Source: Solirubrobacteraceae bacterium (lineage in GTDB: Bacteria > Actinomycetota > Thermoleophilia > Solirubrobacterales > Solirubrobacteraceae). From it: 64,000 nucleotides of DNA. Location of the stretch: the NCBI GenBank assembly GCA_029263125.1, contig JAJCYD010000008.1:1-64000 (forward strand). Direction: 5' to 3'. The translations under genes were made by a program, and so were the position numbers. Shown here in pieces: positions 54,004 through 63,985 of the stretch (the stretch's first letter is position 1; the number at the start of each line of letters is the position of its first letter). The notes beneath the pieces are model-generated. The model saw nothing but the letters and a program-made list of their open reading frames with translations, had not been told where the DNA came from and ran no database searches.

Positions 54004-54933
54004 GTGTCCGGCGACCCGGCAATCGAGATCGACGGGCTGCGCAAGTCCTATGGGGCCTTCGAGGCCGTGCGGGGTCTGTCGCTGATCGTCGAGCGCGGCG
54101 AGATCTTCGCGTTCCTCGGCCCCAACGGCGCCGGCAAGACGACGACCGTCGAGATCCTCGAGGGGTTTCGCAAGCGCGACGGCGGCGACGTGCGCGTGCT
54201 CGGCGTCGATCCCGAGCACGGTGGTCGCGCGTGGCGGGGGCGCATCGGCATCGTCCTGCAGGAGGGTCGGGCGCAGTCCGAGCTGACGGTGCGCGAGACG
54301 CTGACCCTGTGGGCCGCCTACTACCCGAAGCCGCGCCCGATCGCCGAGACGATCGTGCTGGCGGGCCTGGAGGAGAAGGCCGAGGACCGTGTCGGGCGGC
54401 TGTCGGGCGGCCAGCGGAGACGCCTGGACGTCGGCCTTGCGCTCGTCGGCGACCCCGACCTCGTCTTCCTTGACGAGCCGACGACCGGCTTCGATCCGGT
54501 CGCCCGCCGCGCGGCGTGGAAGGTCATCGCCGGCCTGCGTGATCTCGGCAAGACCGTCTTCCTGACGACGCACTATCTCGACGAGGCGCAGGAGCTCGCC
54601 GACCGCGTGGCGATCATCCGCGCCGGCTGCATCGTCGTCGAGGGGGCGCCCGACGCGCTGACCGCCGGCAGCCCGGACACGGAGATCCTGTTCGTCGCCC
54701 CGCCCGGCGTCGGCCTCGACGAGCTCCCCGTCCCCGAGATCCCACAGATCGTCGATGGGCGAGCGCGACTGCAGACCGGAACGCCGACCAGCACTCTGGC
54801 GACGCTGTGCGGCTGGGCCGCCGAGCGCGGGATCGAGCTCGAGCGCCTTGAGGTCCGCCGCCCGTCGCTCGAGGACGTCTATCTCGAGCTCGTCGACGGC
54901 GACGAGCCGGCCGCCACGGAAGCCGCGTCGTGA
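54004..54933 (+). CDS. ABC transporter ATPase (drug-exporter, CcmA/DrrA type)
   Basis: 309 residues. Walker A GPNGAGKTT, signature LSGGQRRRLDVG, Walker B LVFLDEPTTGFDP, H-loop TTHYLDEA, and a C-terminal regulatory extension of about 90 residues ending RRPSLEDVYLEL, typical of DrrA-like ATPases. It powers the permease encoded next. GTG 54004 lies eight bases after TAGGCT. Confidence 0.93.
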   Translation: MSGDPAIEIDGLRKSYGAFEAVRGLSLIVERGEIFAFLGPNGAGKTTTVEILEGFRKRDGGDVRVLGVDPEHGGRAWRGRIGIVLQEGRAQSELTVRETLTLWAAYYPKPRPIAETIVLAGLEEKAEDRVGRLSGGQRRRLDVGLALVGDPDLVFLDEPTTGFDPVARRAAWKVIAGLRDLGKTVFLTTHYLDEAQELADRVAIIRAGCIVVEGAPDALTAGSPDTEILFVAPPGVGLDELPVPEIPQIVDGRARLQTGTPTSTLATLCGWAAERGIELERLEVRRPSLEDVYLELVDGDEPAATEAAS

Positions 54934-55709
54934 GCGATGCGCGCCGCGTCCTCGCGCAGCTCACCGCCGACCTGAAGGTCTTCCGGCGCAACCCAGCGGC
55001 GCTGTTCTTCACCGCGATCCTGCCCGTGATCTTCCTGTGCCTGTTCGTCGGGATCTTCGGCAACGCGCGCCTGGAGGACTACGGCGGCATCCGCGCCTCG
55101 ACGCTGCAGGTGCCGGCCTTCATCGCGCTCGCCGTCATCTCCGCCTCGTTCGTCGCGCTGGCGATCGGCTTCACCAACGCGCGCGAGAGCGGGACGCTCA
55201 AGCGCCAGCGAGCCACGCCCGTCGCGCCCTGGATCGTCTTCGCCGGACGGATCGGCACGTCGATCGTGATGTCCGTCGTCGTCACGACCGTCCTGATGAC
55301 GATCGGCGCCGTGGCCTTCGGCGTGTCGCTGCCGACGAGCACCCTGCCGGGGCTGCTGAGCGCGCTGGCGGTCGGCACCGCCGCGTTCTGCGCACTGGGC
55401 ATCGCCTACACGCGGATGATCCCCAGCCAGGACGCGGCACCGGCGATGACCAACGCGGTCGTCCTGCCGCTGTACTTCATCTCCGGCGTCTTCGTGCCCT
55501 TCCGCCAGCTGCCCGACGGCCTGCAGAGCATCGCCGAGCTGCTGCCCGCCCAGCCGTTCGTCGATGCGCTGCAGATCGCGTTCGATCCGAACACGACCGG
55601 CGTCGGCGTCGCGGGCGACGACCTGCTCAAGCTCGCGGTGTGGGGCGTCATCGGCCTGATCATCGCGGCGCGCACCTTCGACTGGACCCCGCGCCACTCC
55701 GCCGCCTGA
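54930..55709 (+). CDS. ABC-2 type transporter permease
   Basis: 259 residues and six membrane helices. RRNPAALFFTAILPVIFLCLF opens the ABC-2 fold; NARESGTLKRQRATPV is the coupling loop; YFISGVFVPFRQLP and LLPAQPFVDAL are later landmarks of DrrB-like exporters. Substrate unknown. Its GTG overlaps the ATPase stop by four bases. Confidence 0.93.
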   Translation: MSDARRVLAQLTADLKVFRRNPAALFFTAILPVIFLCLFVGIFGNARLEDYGGIRASTLQVPAFIALAVISASFVALAIGFTNARESGTLKRQRATPVAPWIVFAGRIGTSIVMSVVVTTVLMTIGAVAFGVSLPTSTLPGLLSALAVGTAAFCALGIAYTRMIPSQDAAPAMTNAVVLPLYFISGVFVPFRQLPDGLQSIAELLPAQPFVDALQIAFDPNTTGVGVAGDDLLKLAVWGVIGLIIAARTFDWTPRHSAA

Positions 55710-55783
55710 GCCGGCCGACCGGCGCCTGGCCGGCCGAGCGCGGGTTTGACGCTAGCTGTGACGGTCGGTGGGACGGGCGCGCG

Positions 55784-55821
55784 GGAGGCTTGCCTCCTCA
55801 ACCACGATCAGGAGGTATCTC
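55784..55821 (+). promoter_or_regulatory. Leader hairpin and strong ribosome-binding site
   Basis: GGAGGC-TT-GCCTCC (55784-55797) is a perfect 6-bp hairpin whose arm carries an anti-Shine-Dalgarno-like CCTCC. The real site AGGAGGT (55810-55816) follows 12 bases later, five bases before the ATG. The CCTCC arm could alternatively mask that site, so a switch is conceivable. Confidence 0.45.
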
Positions 55822-56115
55822 ATGGAGCTGTACGCCATTCTTCGCCGCAACGGCTGGGCCACGCCCGAGGATCTGGGAGCGGCCGGTGAGCGGTCCAGCG
55901 CCGCAGGCGCCGAGCGAGCAGACGACGTTCGCTGGATCCGCTCGTACGCCATCGAGGAGCCCGAGGGCGGACTCGGCACGATCTGCATCTACGAGGCATC
56001 GAGCCCGCAGGCGATTCGCGAGCATGCGCTTGCAGCTGACCTGCCGGCGACGGAGATCTTCAAGGTCGCCAAGACCATCGTCCTCAACGAGGATCCAGTC
56101 CCTGCGCAGGCCTGA
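55822..56115 (+). CDS. DUF4242 protein, first of a tandem pair
   Basis: 97 residues. The DUF4242 pattern is present: a LYAILRR start strand, WIRSYAIEEPEGGLGTICIYEASSPQAIREHA in the middle (given here as landmarks VRWIRSY and CIYEASSP), and a C-terminal EIFKVAKTIV. Members include the dimeric nickel-binding SCO4226 of Streptomyces. Role unknown. It has the strongest ribosome-binding site of the window, so it may be abundant. Confidence 0.82.
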   Translation: MELYAILRRNGWATPEDLGAAGERSSAAGAERADDVRWIRSYAIEEPEGGLGTICIYEASSPQAIREHALAADLPATEIFKVAKTIVLNEDPVPAQA

Positions 56116-56134
56116 GCGGGGGTATGATCGCCCA

Positions 56135-56419
56135 ATGCCCAGATACGTCATCGAGCGCGATTTCGGTCTCGTCGACGAAGCCGAGATGATGGAGATCGTG
56201 ATGTTGGCGAAGGCCGTCGGCTTGGAGCACTTTCCGGACATCACGTGGGAACACAGCCACGTGTGCGCCGACGTCGCCGGCACCATCACGAGCTTCTGCG
56301 TCTACGAGGCGCCGAGCCCGTCGCGGCTGCGCGAGCATGCCGACCGGCTGGGGCGCCACTCCGTGAAGACGATCCACGAGGTCATCGGCGACATCACGCC
56401 AGACGACCTTCGGGTCTGA
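56135..56419 (+). CDS. DUF4242 protein, second of a tandem pair
   Basis: 94 residues, a paralogue of the preceding protein: PRYVIERDFGLV at the start, HSHVCADVAGTITSF and CVYEAPSPSRLREHADR, ending DITPDDLRV. TATGAT ends six bases before the ATG, so it has its own leaderless promoter although it is only 19 bases from the first copy. The His/Cys-containing ITWEHSHVCAD is a candidate metal site. Confidence 0.84.
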   Translation: MPRYVIERDFGLVDEAEMMEIVMLAKAVGLEHFPDITWEHSHVCADVAGTITSFCVYEAPSPSRLREHADRLGRHSVKTIHEVIGDITPDDLRV

Positions 56420-56430
56420 TCGCGAGACCG

Positions 56431-58671
56431 TCAAGCCCGAGCGTGGCCTCCGTGGCCTCGCCCGGGCAGAGCGCGGGCGTCGTGAAGCTGGTGGGTCGCG
56501 GCCATGAAGGAGAACGCCCGCCTGAAGGTCAGCCTGCGCCGCTGTTCGTGATCGGCCGGCAACAACGCCAGGGCGCGCGAGAAATGCTCGACCGCCTCGG
56601 CGTAGGCCAGCCGGTAGGTGGCCTGTTCGGCTGCGCGCGTCGCGTAGTCGATGGCCTTGGGAAGATCGCCGGCTGTGCCGGCAGCGCACAGGTGATGGGC
56701 GATCTCGGCGAGGGCGCCATCGGGGTCGCCGTCATGCAGCGTCAGCAGCGCGTCGGCGACGCGCGCGTGGATCCGGCGCCGGTGCGCGGCGGTCAGGCGC
56801 TCGGTGAGCGTCCGGCGGATCAGGGCATGGTGGAAGGCAAAGAGCTCTTGAGCTCCACCAAGCTCCACGAGGATGCCCGCGGCCACGGCCTCGTCGACGA
56901 CCGTCGCCAGCTGCTCGCCGTCCAACTCGCTGACGAGCTCCAGCGTCTCGAATGCGAACTGCGGCCCGATCACCGCCGCCACGCACAGTAGCCGCAGACA
57001 CGGATCGGTCAGCCGCGCCAGCCGTCGTGCGACGACATCTCGGATCGCGGGCGGGACCGCGATCTGCAGCACCGAGGCCGCCCGCGCACCCGAATCCTCG
57101 AGGTAGCGCACGATCTCGCGCACGAACAGCGGGTTGCCGCCGGTCTCGCGATGGACCGCGTCGGCGACCTCGTGGCGCGGGGCGTCGCCGGCGAGATAGC
57201 CGATCATGCGGGCGACCTCCGTCCACGCGAGTCCGTCGAGCTGCAGCTCTTCGGACAGACCGTGCTGTGCGAGTCGCTGCAAGGCGTCGGCGACGGGATC
57301 GTCGGCGGTCAGCTCCCCGCTGCGGCACGTGGCAAGCAGCAGCAGACGAGCCCCCGGCCGAGGCTCGAGCATGTGCCGCATCAGTGCAAGCGCCGAGGGG
57401 TGCGCCCACTGCAGGTCGTCGGCAACCAGCAGCACCGGCACGTCCGCCGACAGCTCCGTCAGCAACGCCGTCGCGGCCTCGAACATCGCGAACCGACCCT
57501 CGATCGCCGTCGGCGCCACGGTTCCCCGGTCGCCGACGACGCCCACGAGCTCGGGAACGAGCCTGACGAGCGGTCCCGCGGCCGCGCCGAGCCTTGACGC
57601 CAGCTCGGTGGGCGCATGACAGCGCACCAGGTGCCTGAGCATCTCGACGAACGGCTGGTGGGGCGTCAGCTGCCCGTACTCCGCCGACCCGTACAGCACG
57701 ACCGCGCCCGCTGCCTGCATGGCGAGGGCGAACTCGTGCGCCAGCCGCGTCTTGCCGATGCCCGCCTCCCCGGTCAGCAGCGCCAGCGGTGGACCGCTAC
57801 CCGAGAGCACGCCCTGCCAGCGCGCGCGCAGCCACGCGAGCTCCTCCTCGCGTCCGGCGAATGCCACTCCACCGGCGACAGCGAGCCGGGCGGGCAGTGG
57901 AAACGGCATGCCGAGCACCCACGAACCGGCCGCCGCTGCTCCGTCGCGGCGGCGAGCATGCGGCGGGCGCGTGCCCCTCACCGTCGGCTCCTCGCGTAGC
58001 TGCTCGACCAGCGCACGAGTGGCCGAGGAGGGCGAGATGCCCAGCTCGCGACGCAGCCTGTCGCGCAACCGCGCGTGAGTGGCGAGGGCCTCCGACCGCC
58101 GGCCAGCGGCCGCGAGGAGGCGCATCAGGCCTCGCTGCGCGTCCTCGGCCAGCGGGTCAAGAGCGGCACGCCGACGCGACCAGGCGATCGCGCCAAGCAG
58201 GTCGCCGCTCTGCTGTGCGCTGAGCGCGAGCTGCCCGAGCGCGGCTGACAGCTGCTCGCGGTGCGCATCGCGCTCCTCGTGAACCCACTCCTCTTCGACG
58301 CCCGCCAGAAGCTCCTCGCCGCCCAGGGCGATCGCCTCCTCGCAGCGCCCATCGGCGACGAGCCGGTGAAACTCGGCGGCGTCGACCCAGACGTCCGCAG
58401 CCAATCCGACGCGTTCACGACTGCACACGAGGTATGTGCCGTCTCCGCCCAGTCTGCGGCGCAACGCCCAGAGCGCGTTTCGCAGACTCGCCCGTGCGCT
58501 GCTGTCGAGGACGTCCGGCCAGAATCGAGACGCAAGCTCCGCGCGGGGATGGTCGCCCGGGTGCAGCGCCAGCCACGCCAGCAGCGATCGCGCACGCCAC
58601 GACCCCGACACCTCCAGTGGCTCACCGTCGACTTCGGCGATCGGCCCGCCGAGCAGGCGGAGACGGAGCAT
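56431..58671 (-). CDS. BTAD/AAA-ATPase transcriptional regulator (AfsR/DnrI-LuxR-like), short C-terminus
   Basis: 746 residues. N-terminal winged helix (about 1-90; LRLLGGPIAEVDG, RASLRNALWALRRRLGG), a bacterial transcriptional activation domain (about 95-245), then an AAA/NACHT-type ATPase with LLTGEAGIGKTRLAHE and VLLVADDLQWAHPSA, and about two TPR-like helices. Relatives usually run past 900 residues with a long TPR region; this one stops in an odd basic tail (RRAFSFMAATHQL), 12 bases from the convergent DUF4242 gene, so it may be truncated. TACGGT ends six bases before the ATG. Confidence 0.85.
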   Translation of the reverse strand: MLRLRLLGGPIAEVDGEPLEVSGSWRARSLLAWLALHPGDHPRAELASRFWPDVLDSSARASLRNALWALRRRLGGDGTYLVCSRERVGLAADVWVDAAEFHRLVADGRCEEAIALGGEELLAGVEEEWVHEERDAHREQLSAALGQLALSAQQSGDLLGAIAWSRRRAALDPLAEDAQRGLMRLLAAAGRRSEALATHARLRDRLRRELGISPSSATRALVEQLREEPTVRGTRPPHARRRDGAAAAGSWVLGMPFPLPARLAVAGGVAFAGREEELAWLRARWQGVLSGSGPPLALLTGEAGIGKTRLAHEFALAMQAAGAVVLYGSAEYGQLTPHQPFVEMLRHLVRCHAPTELASRLGAAAGPLVRLVPELVGVVGDRGTVAPTAIEGRFAMFEAATALLTELSADVPVLLVADDLQWAHPSALALMRHMLEPRPGARLLLLATCRSGELTADDPVADALQRLAQHGLSEELQLDGLAWTEVARMIGYLAGDAPRHEVADAVHRETGGNPLFVREIVRYLEDSGARAASVLQIAVPPAIRDVVARRLARLTDPCLRLLCVAAVIGPQFAFETLELVSELDGEQLATVVDEAVAAGILVELGGAQELFAFHHALIRRTLTERLTAAHRRRIHARVADALLTLHDGDPDGALAEIAHHLCAAGTAGDLPKAIDYATRAAEQATYRLAYAEAVEHFSRALALLPADHEQRRRLTFRRAFSFMAATHQLHDARALPGRGHGGHARA

Positions 58672-58773
58672 TGGTCTACCGTACTCTCCGCACACAGGGG
58701 AGATCGACGGGCAGCGGACGGCGGAGCGGGGCCCGAGCGACTCGCAGTCCCCCACGCCGGATACCCTCGCGGG

Positions 58774-59556
58774 ATGCTTGCCTGCCTCGACGGAGCGGTG
58801 ATGGACGCCGCCGATGCTCACATCTCCGTGCTCGACGACGGCCTGCTGCGAGGCGACGGCGTCTTCGAGGTCATCCGCGTCTACGCGGGGCGCGCGTTCG
58901 CGCTGGACGAGCACCTCGCCCGGATGACCCGCAGCGCCGCGAGCCTGCGGCTGGCATTCGACGCCGACGCCGTCCGCGCCGACGCCCTGGCACTGCTGCA
59001 GGCCGGCGGGGCCGTCGAAGCCGCGATGCGGCTCGTCGTCACCCGCGGGGGCCGCCGGATCGCGCTGCTGGAGGCGCCGAAGGTCTTCCCCGAGACGATC
59101 GCGCTGGCCACGATCACCTACTCGCCGACGCGCGTGCTCGACGGCGTCAAGTCGCTGTCCTACGCCGCGAACATGCTCTCCACGCGCTTGGCCAAGGAGG
59201 CCGGCGCGGACGAGGCGCTGCTCGTGACCCCACACGGGCGGGTGCTGGAGGGTTCGACGACGTCGTTCTTCTGCGTCATCGACGACGAGCTGTGCACGCC
59301 CCCGCTGACCGATCGCATCCTGGACTCGATCAGCCGGCGCATCCTGCTGGAGGTCACAGACGCGTGCGAGCGCGTCGTCACGCGCGACGAGCTGGCCACG
59401 ATCAGCGAGGGCTTTCTCGCCTCGTCCCTGCGCGAGGTCCAGCCGGTGCGATCGATCGACGGCCAGGCGATCGCCGCCGCACCCGGGCCCGTCTCGATCG
59501 CCGCCGCCGCCAGCGTGCGCGAGCACATCGAGGCGGCGCTGCCACCCTCCCCGTGA
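58774..59556 (+). CDS. Class IV PLP aminotransferase (IlvE/PabC-like)
   Basis: 260 residues. LDDGLLRGDGVFEVIRVYAG, the PLP Lys in GVKSLSYAANML, GADEALLVTPHGRVLEGSTTSFF are class IV landmarks (given as separate short motifs). The family covers branched-chain aminotransferase, D-amino-acid aminotransferase and 4-amino-4-deoxychorismate lyase; sequence alone does not decide. TACCCT ends six bases before the ATG. The next gene overlaps its stop. Confidence 0.88.
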   Translation: MLACLDGAVMDAADAHISVLDDGLLRGDGVFEVIRVYAGRAFALDEHLARMTRSAASLRLAFDADAVRADALALLQAGGAVEAAMRLVVTRGGRRIALLEAPKVFPETIALATITYSPTRVLDGVKSLSYAANMLSTRLAKEAGADEALLVTPHGRVLEGSTTSFFCVIDDELCTPPLTDRILDSISRRILLEVTDACERVVTRDELATISEGFLASSLREVQPVRSIDGQAIAAAPGPVSIAAAASVREHIEAALPPSP

Positions 59557-60620
59557 AGGTCGTCACGGTCATCGGCAACCGGCCGCAGTTCGTCAAGGCG
59601 GCCGCGGTGTCGGGACCGCTGCGAGCCGAGCACGACGAGGTGCTCGTCCACACCGGCCAGCACTACGACGACGAGCTCTCGACGATCTTCGTCACCGAGC
59701 TGGGCGTGCCGCGGCCAGAGGTGCAGCTCGGCCTCGGCGGCGGCACGAACAGCGATCAGACGGCGCGCATGCTTGCCGCGCTGGACGGCCTGCTCGCCGA
59801 GCAGCAGCCCGATGCCGTGCTCGTCTACGGGGACACGAACTCCACGCTGGCGGGCGGACTGGCCGCCGCGCAGCGGCGGATCCCGGTCGCCCACGTCGAG
59901 GCGGGCATGCGCTCGTTCGATCGTGCGATGCCCGAGGAGCTCAATCGCGTGCTGACCGACCATCTCGCCGATCTGCTGCTCGTCTCCTCCGAGGGCGCCG
60001 CGGCGAACCTCGCTCGCGAGGGCGTCGCCGGCGACGTCGAGGTCGTCGGCGACGTCATGGTCGACGTGGCGGTGCTGCTGGCCCCGCGCGCGCGCGCCGA
60101 CGACGAGCCGCTGCATGCGGCCGGGGTGACCGCCGGCGAGTACCTGCTTGTCACCGCCCACCGGGCGGGCAACGTCGACGATCCGGCCCGCCTGGAGGCG
60201 CTCGTCGGCCTGCTGCTCTCGTTGCGAGAGCCCGTCGTGCTGCCGCTGCACCCGCGGACACGGGCGCGCCTGGAGGCGGCCGGGCTGCTCGATCGACTCG
60301 CGGCCGGCGCCGTCCTGCTGCCCCCGCTCGGCTATCTGGCGTTCACCTCACTGCTGACGCGGGCGCGCGCGGTGCTGACGGACTCCGGTGGCGTGCAGAA
60401 GGAGGCCTACCTCGCCGGCGTGCCATGCGTGACGCTGCGCGACAGCACCGAATGGGTCGAGACGGTCGACGCGGGATGGAACGTCCTCGTCGACCTCGAT
60501 GCGAGCGCCGCCGCCGCCGCGCTGGGGCGGCCTGCGCCGGCCGAGCGCCCCGAGCTCTACGGCGACGGGCACGCGGCACAGCGGGTCGTCACCGCGATGA
60601 CTAGGCTCGCCGAGCTATGA
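59553..60620 (+). CDS. wecB: UDP-N-acetylglucosamine 2-epimerase (non-hydrolysing)
   Basis: 355 residues. GNRPQFVKAAAVS starts the first Rossmann-like domain; VYGDTNSTLAGGLAA, HVEAGMRSFD, PEELNRVLTDHLAD and TDSGGVQKEAYL are all family motifs. It converts UDP-GlcNAc to UDP-ManNAc (or a related sugar) for surface polymers. It overlaps neighbours at both ends by four bases, in one operon with the aminotransferase and an acyltransferase. Confidence 0.93.
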   Translation: MKVVTVIGNRPQFVKAAAVSGPLRAEHDEVLVHTGQHYDDELSTIFVTELGVPRPEVQLGLGGGTNSDQTARMLAALDGLLAEQQPDAVLVYGDTNSTLAGGLAAAQRRIPVAHVEAGMRSFDRAMPEELNRVLTDHLADLLLVSSEGAAANLAREGVAGDVEVVGDVMVDVAVLLAPRARADDEPLHAAGVTAGEYLLVTAHRAGNVDDPARLEALVGLLLSLREPVVLPLHPRTRARLEAAGLLDRLAAGAVLLPPLGYLAFTSLLTRARAVLTDSGGVQKEAYLAGVPCVTLRDSTEWVETVDAGWNVLVDLDASAAAAALGRPAPAERPELYGDGHAAQRVVTAMTRLAEL

Positions 60621-61324
60621 GCCAGACACCCAGCGCCGCCGGACTCGTCCTCAGCCCGACCGCCACCGTCGGCCGCGACGTGACCTTCGGCGCCCACGTC
60701 GTCGTCCACGACGACGTCGTCATCGGCGACGGCGTCACGGTCCAGGACGGCGCGGTGCTGGGCAAGGCGCCGAGCCTGTCGCGGCGCTCCTCGGCGCCGC
60801 GAGGCGATCTCGGTCCGCTCGTCATCGAGGACGACGCCGTTATCTGCGCGCAGGCGATCGTCTTCGCAGGATCGCGGATCGGCACGCGCAGCATCATCGG
60901 CGACCAGGCCTACGTGCGCGAGCGCACGACGATCGGACCCGACACGGTGATCGGCAGGGCCAGCGCGATCGACAACGACGTCGTGATCGGCGCGCGGGTG
61001 CGCGTGCAGACGCAGGTCTACGTGACCGCCAACAGCACGATCGAGGACGACGTCTTCGTCGGGCCGTGCGCGATGACGACCAACGACGACACGATGGCGC
61101 GCCTGGCGCCCGAGACGCCGCTGCGCGGAGCCACGCTGCGGCGGGCCTGCCGGGTCGGGGGCGGCGCCGTCCTGCTGCCGGGCGTGGAGATCGGCGAGGA
61201 GGGATTCGTCGCCGCCGGCGCGGTCGTGACGAGCGACGTGCCGCCGCGCAAGGTCGTCATGGGCGTGCCGGCACGGATGGTCAAGGACGTGCCCGACGAG
61301 GACCTGCTGGAGAACTGGAGCTGA
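60617..61324 (+). CDS. Left-handed beta-helix acyltransferase (hexapeptide repeat)
   Basis: 235 residues almost wholly of hexapeptide repeats (VTFGAHVVVHDDVVIGDGVT, VIGARVRVQTQVYV, GGGAVLLPGVEIGEEGFVAAG). The ending VVMGVPARMVKDV is typical of sugar N- or O-acetyltransferases such as WlbB. With the epimerase it probably makes an acetylated amino sugar nucleotide for a cell-surface glycan. Confidence 0.88.
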   Translation: MSQTPSAAGLVLSPTATVGRDVTFGAHVVVHDDVVIGDGVTVQDGAVLGKAPSLSRRSSAPRGDLGPLVIEDDAVICAQAIVFAGSRIGTRSIIGDQAYVRERTTIGPDTVIGRASAIDNDVVIGARVRVQTQVYVTANSTIEDDVFVGPCAMTTNDDTMARLAPETPLRGATLRRACRVGGGAVLLPGVEIGEEGFVAAGAVVTSDVPPRKVVMGVPARMVKDVPDEDLLENWS

Positions 61325-61339
61325 GCTTCCAGGCGCGGG

Positions 61340-62665
<1,326 letters not shown>

Positions 62666-62673
62666 TCAGCCGC

Positions 62674-63402
62674 TCAGGCCGAGCGCACGTCGGGCTCAAA
62701 GCGCCGCGCGTCGGGGCCGTAGAGCGGCAGCAGCTCGCACATCTCCTCCAGCCGCGACACCGTGCGCTCGTTGATCTGCTCGGCCAGCTCGTCGCGCTGC
62801 AGGTTCGTCGTGATCATCACCGAGCGCTGCTCCTCATAGCGCGCGTTGACGATCGCGTAGAGCTGCTCGAGCACCCACGGGCTCGTCTTCTCGGCGCCGA
62901 CGTCGTCGACGTGCAGCAGGTCGACGGCGGTCAGCCGGTCGAGCAGGCCGACGTAGGAGTTGCTGCGGTCGTCGTCGAAGGTCGTGCGGATCTGCGCCAG
63001 CAGGCGCGGCAGCGAGTAGATCGCGACGCTGCGCCCGGCCTCGATCGCATGCTTGGAGACGAGCATCGCAAGCGTCGTCTTGCCGGTGCCCACCGAGCCG
63101 AACAGCCACAGCCCGCGGCCGGCGTCCAGGCGCTCGTCGATGCGGTTGACGAACGTCTTGACGGCGGCGACCCGTGAACGGTCGATGAGCGTGACCGGCG
63201 GGCGATCGAAGGAGACCCCGCGGTACTTGCGCGGGATGACGCCGCTGAGCGCATTCGCGCGGGCGCGGCTGACGCGCTGCGGGCGGCACTGGCAGTCGCG
63301 CGCGTCGTTGGTGGCCTCGTCGACGAGAAAGCCGCTGCCGTCGCAGAGGCCGAACTGGCAGCGGTCGATCGCGGTGGGGGTCTTGGTGCGGGTAGGCGGC
63401 AT
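62674..63402 (-). CDS. DnaC-like AAA+ ATPase with N-terminal Cys cluster
   Basis: 242 residues. Walker A LFGSVGTGKTT and Walker B LLHVDDVGAE, with ITTNLQRDEL as sensor 1, match the DnaC/DnaI helicase-loader group. An N-terminal cluster CQFGLC plus DCQC probably binds zinc, as in DnaI. It likely loads replicative helicase or acts as a related ATPase; no replication gene is next to it. TAGGCT on the minus strand lies 21 bases before the ATG. Confidence 0.85.
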   Translation of the reverse strand: MPPTRTKTPTAIDRCQFGLCDGSGFLVDEATNDARDCQCRPQRVSRARANALSGVIPRKYRGVSFDRPPVTLIDRSRVAAVKTFVNRIDERLDAGRGLWLFGSVGTGKTTLAMLVSKHAIEAGRSVAIYSLPRLLAQIRTTFDDDRSNSYVGLLDRLTAVDLLHVDDVGAEKTSPWVLEQLYAIVNARYEEQRSVMITTNLQRDELAEQINERTVSRLEEMCELLPLYGPDARRFEPDVRSA

Positions 63403-63504
63403 GGTGGGAAGCTCGACCCGCTGAGCCTAGGACACGGAGCGGACTGCTAGGGCAAGCCGGCGCGGCGCATCTCGCTATCTGCGCGCGATGCCGAGGTCCG
63501 GCGC

Positions 63505-63810
63505 TCAGGGTCGTCGATTGAGCCGGTCAGCTGGGCGCCCGAGCACCGTGAACCCTTCGCGCTCCGCGGCCTCGACCAGCCGATCATCGAGCGAGACGAC
63601 GTCCAGTGACGCCGGATCGCCCTCCGCCGCGACCCGGACGGCGCCCCGGCGCTCCAGCCGAGCGAGCTTCCCATCGCCATCGCCTACCGCCACGGCGGAC
63701 TCCAGTCGCGCGACCGGGATCCCGCGATCAACAATCGTCACGGACTCACCACCGCGGACATGATCGATGAGAGCGCTGAGCCCGTCCTTCGCCTCGGTGA
63801 TTGTGGCCAC
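63505..63810 (-). CDS. Phd/YefM-type antitoxin fused to a PIN-toxin tail
   Basis: 101 residues. The first 60 are a Phd-type antitoxin (ATITEAKDGLSALIDHVRGG, TIVDRGIPVARL). The last 40 do not resemble an antitoxin tail but the C-terminal strand and helix of a PIN toxin (LDVVSLDDRLVEAAEREGF). This looks like an internal deletion joining a vapB/phd-type gene to the end of its toxin gene. GTG 63810 is chosen because TAGCCT on the minus strand ends seven bases upstream; ATG 63816 would be only one base away. Confidence 0.72.
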   Translation of the reverse strand: MATITEAKDGLSALIDHVRGGESVTIVDRGIPVARLESAVAVGDGDGKLARLERRGAVRVAAEGDPASLDVVSLDDRLVEAAEREGFTVLGRPADRLNRRP

Positions 63811-63816
63811 TCTCAT

Positions 63817-63985
63817 GAGGCTAGAGTCGCCATCTCATCAAGGCCCTTCAAGCACGTGGTCCGGTGAGGAGGGCGGGGTTCGTACACCCGATCAGCGCCG
63901 ACGGCACATGCGCGTAGCTGCGCAACTCCTAGCAACCTCGCGTGCTATCGGCCATCCTCAGCCGCACCTACGCGTAGCGATCCGG
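63817..63985. other. Right-edge intergenic sequence
   Basis: No gene seen. It contains the TAGCCT box of the antitoxin gene (minus strand, 63823-63818) and a CTACGCGTAG palindrome near 63968-63977. Confidence 0.4.
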
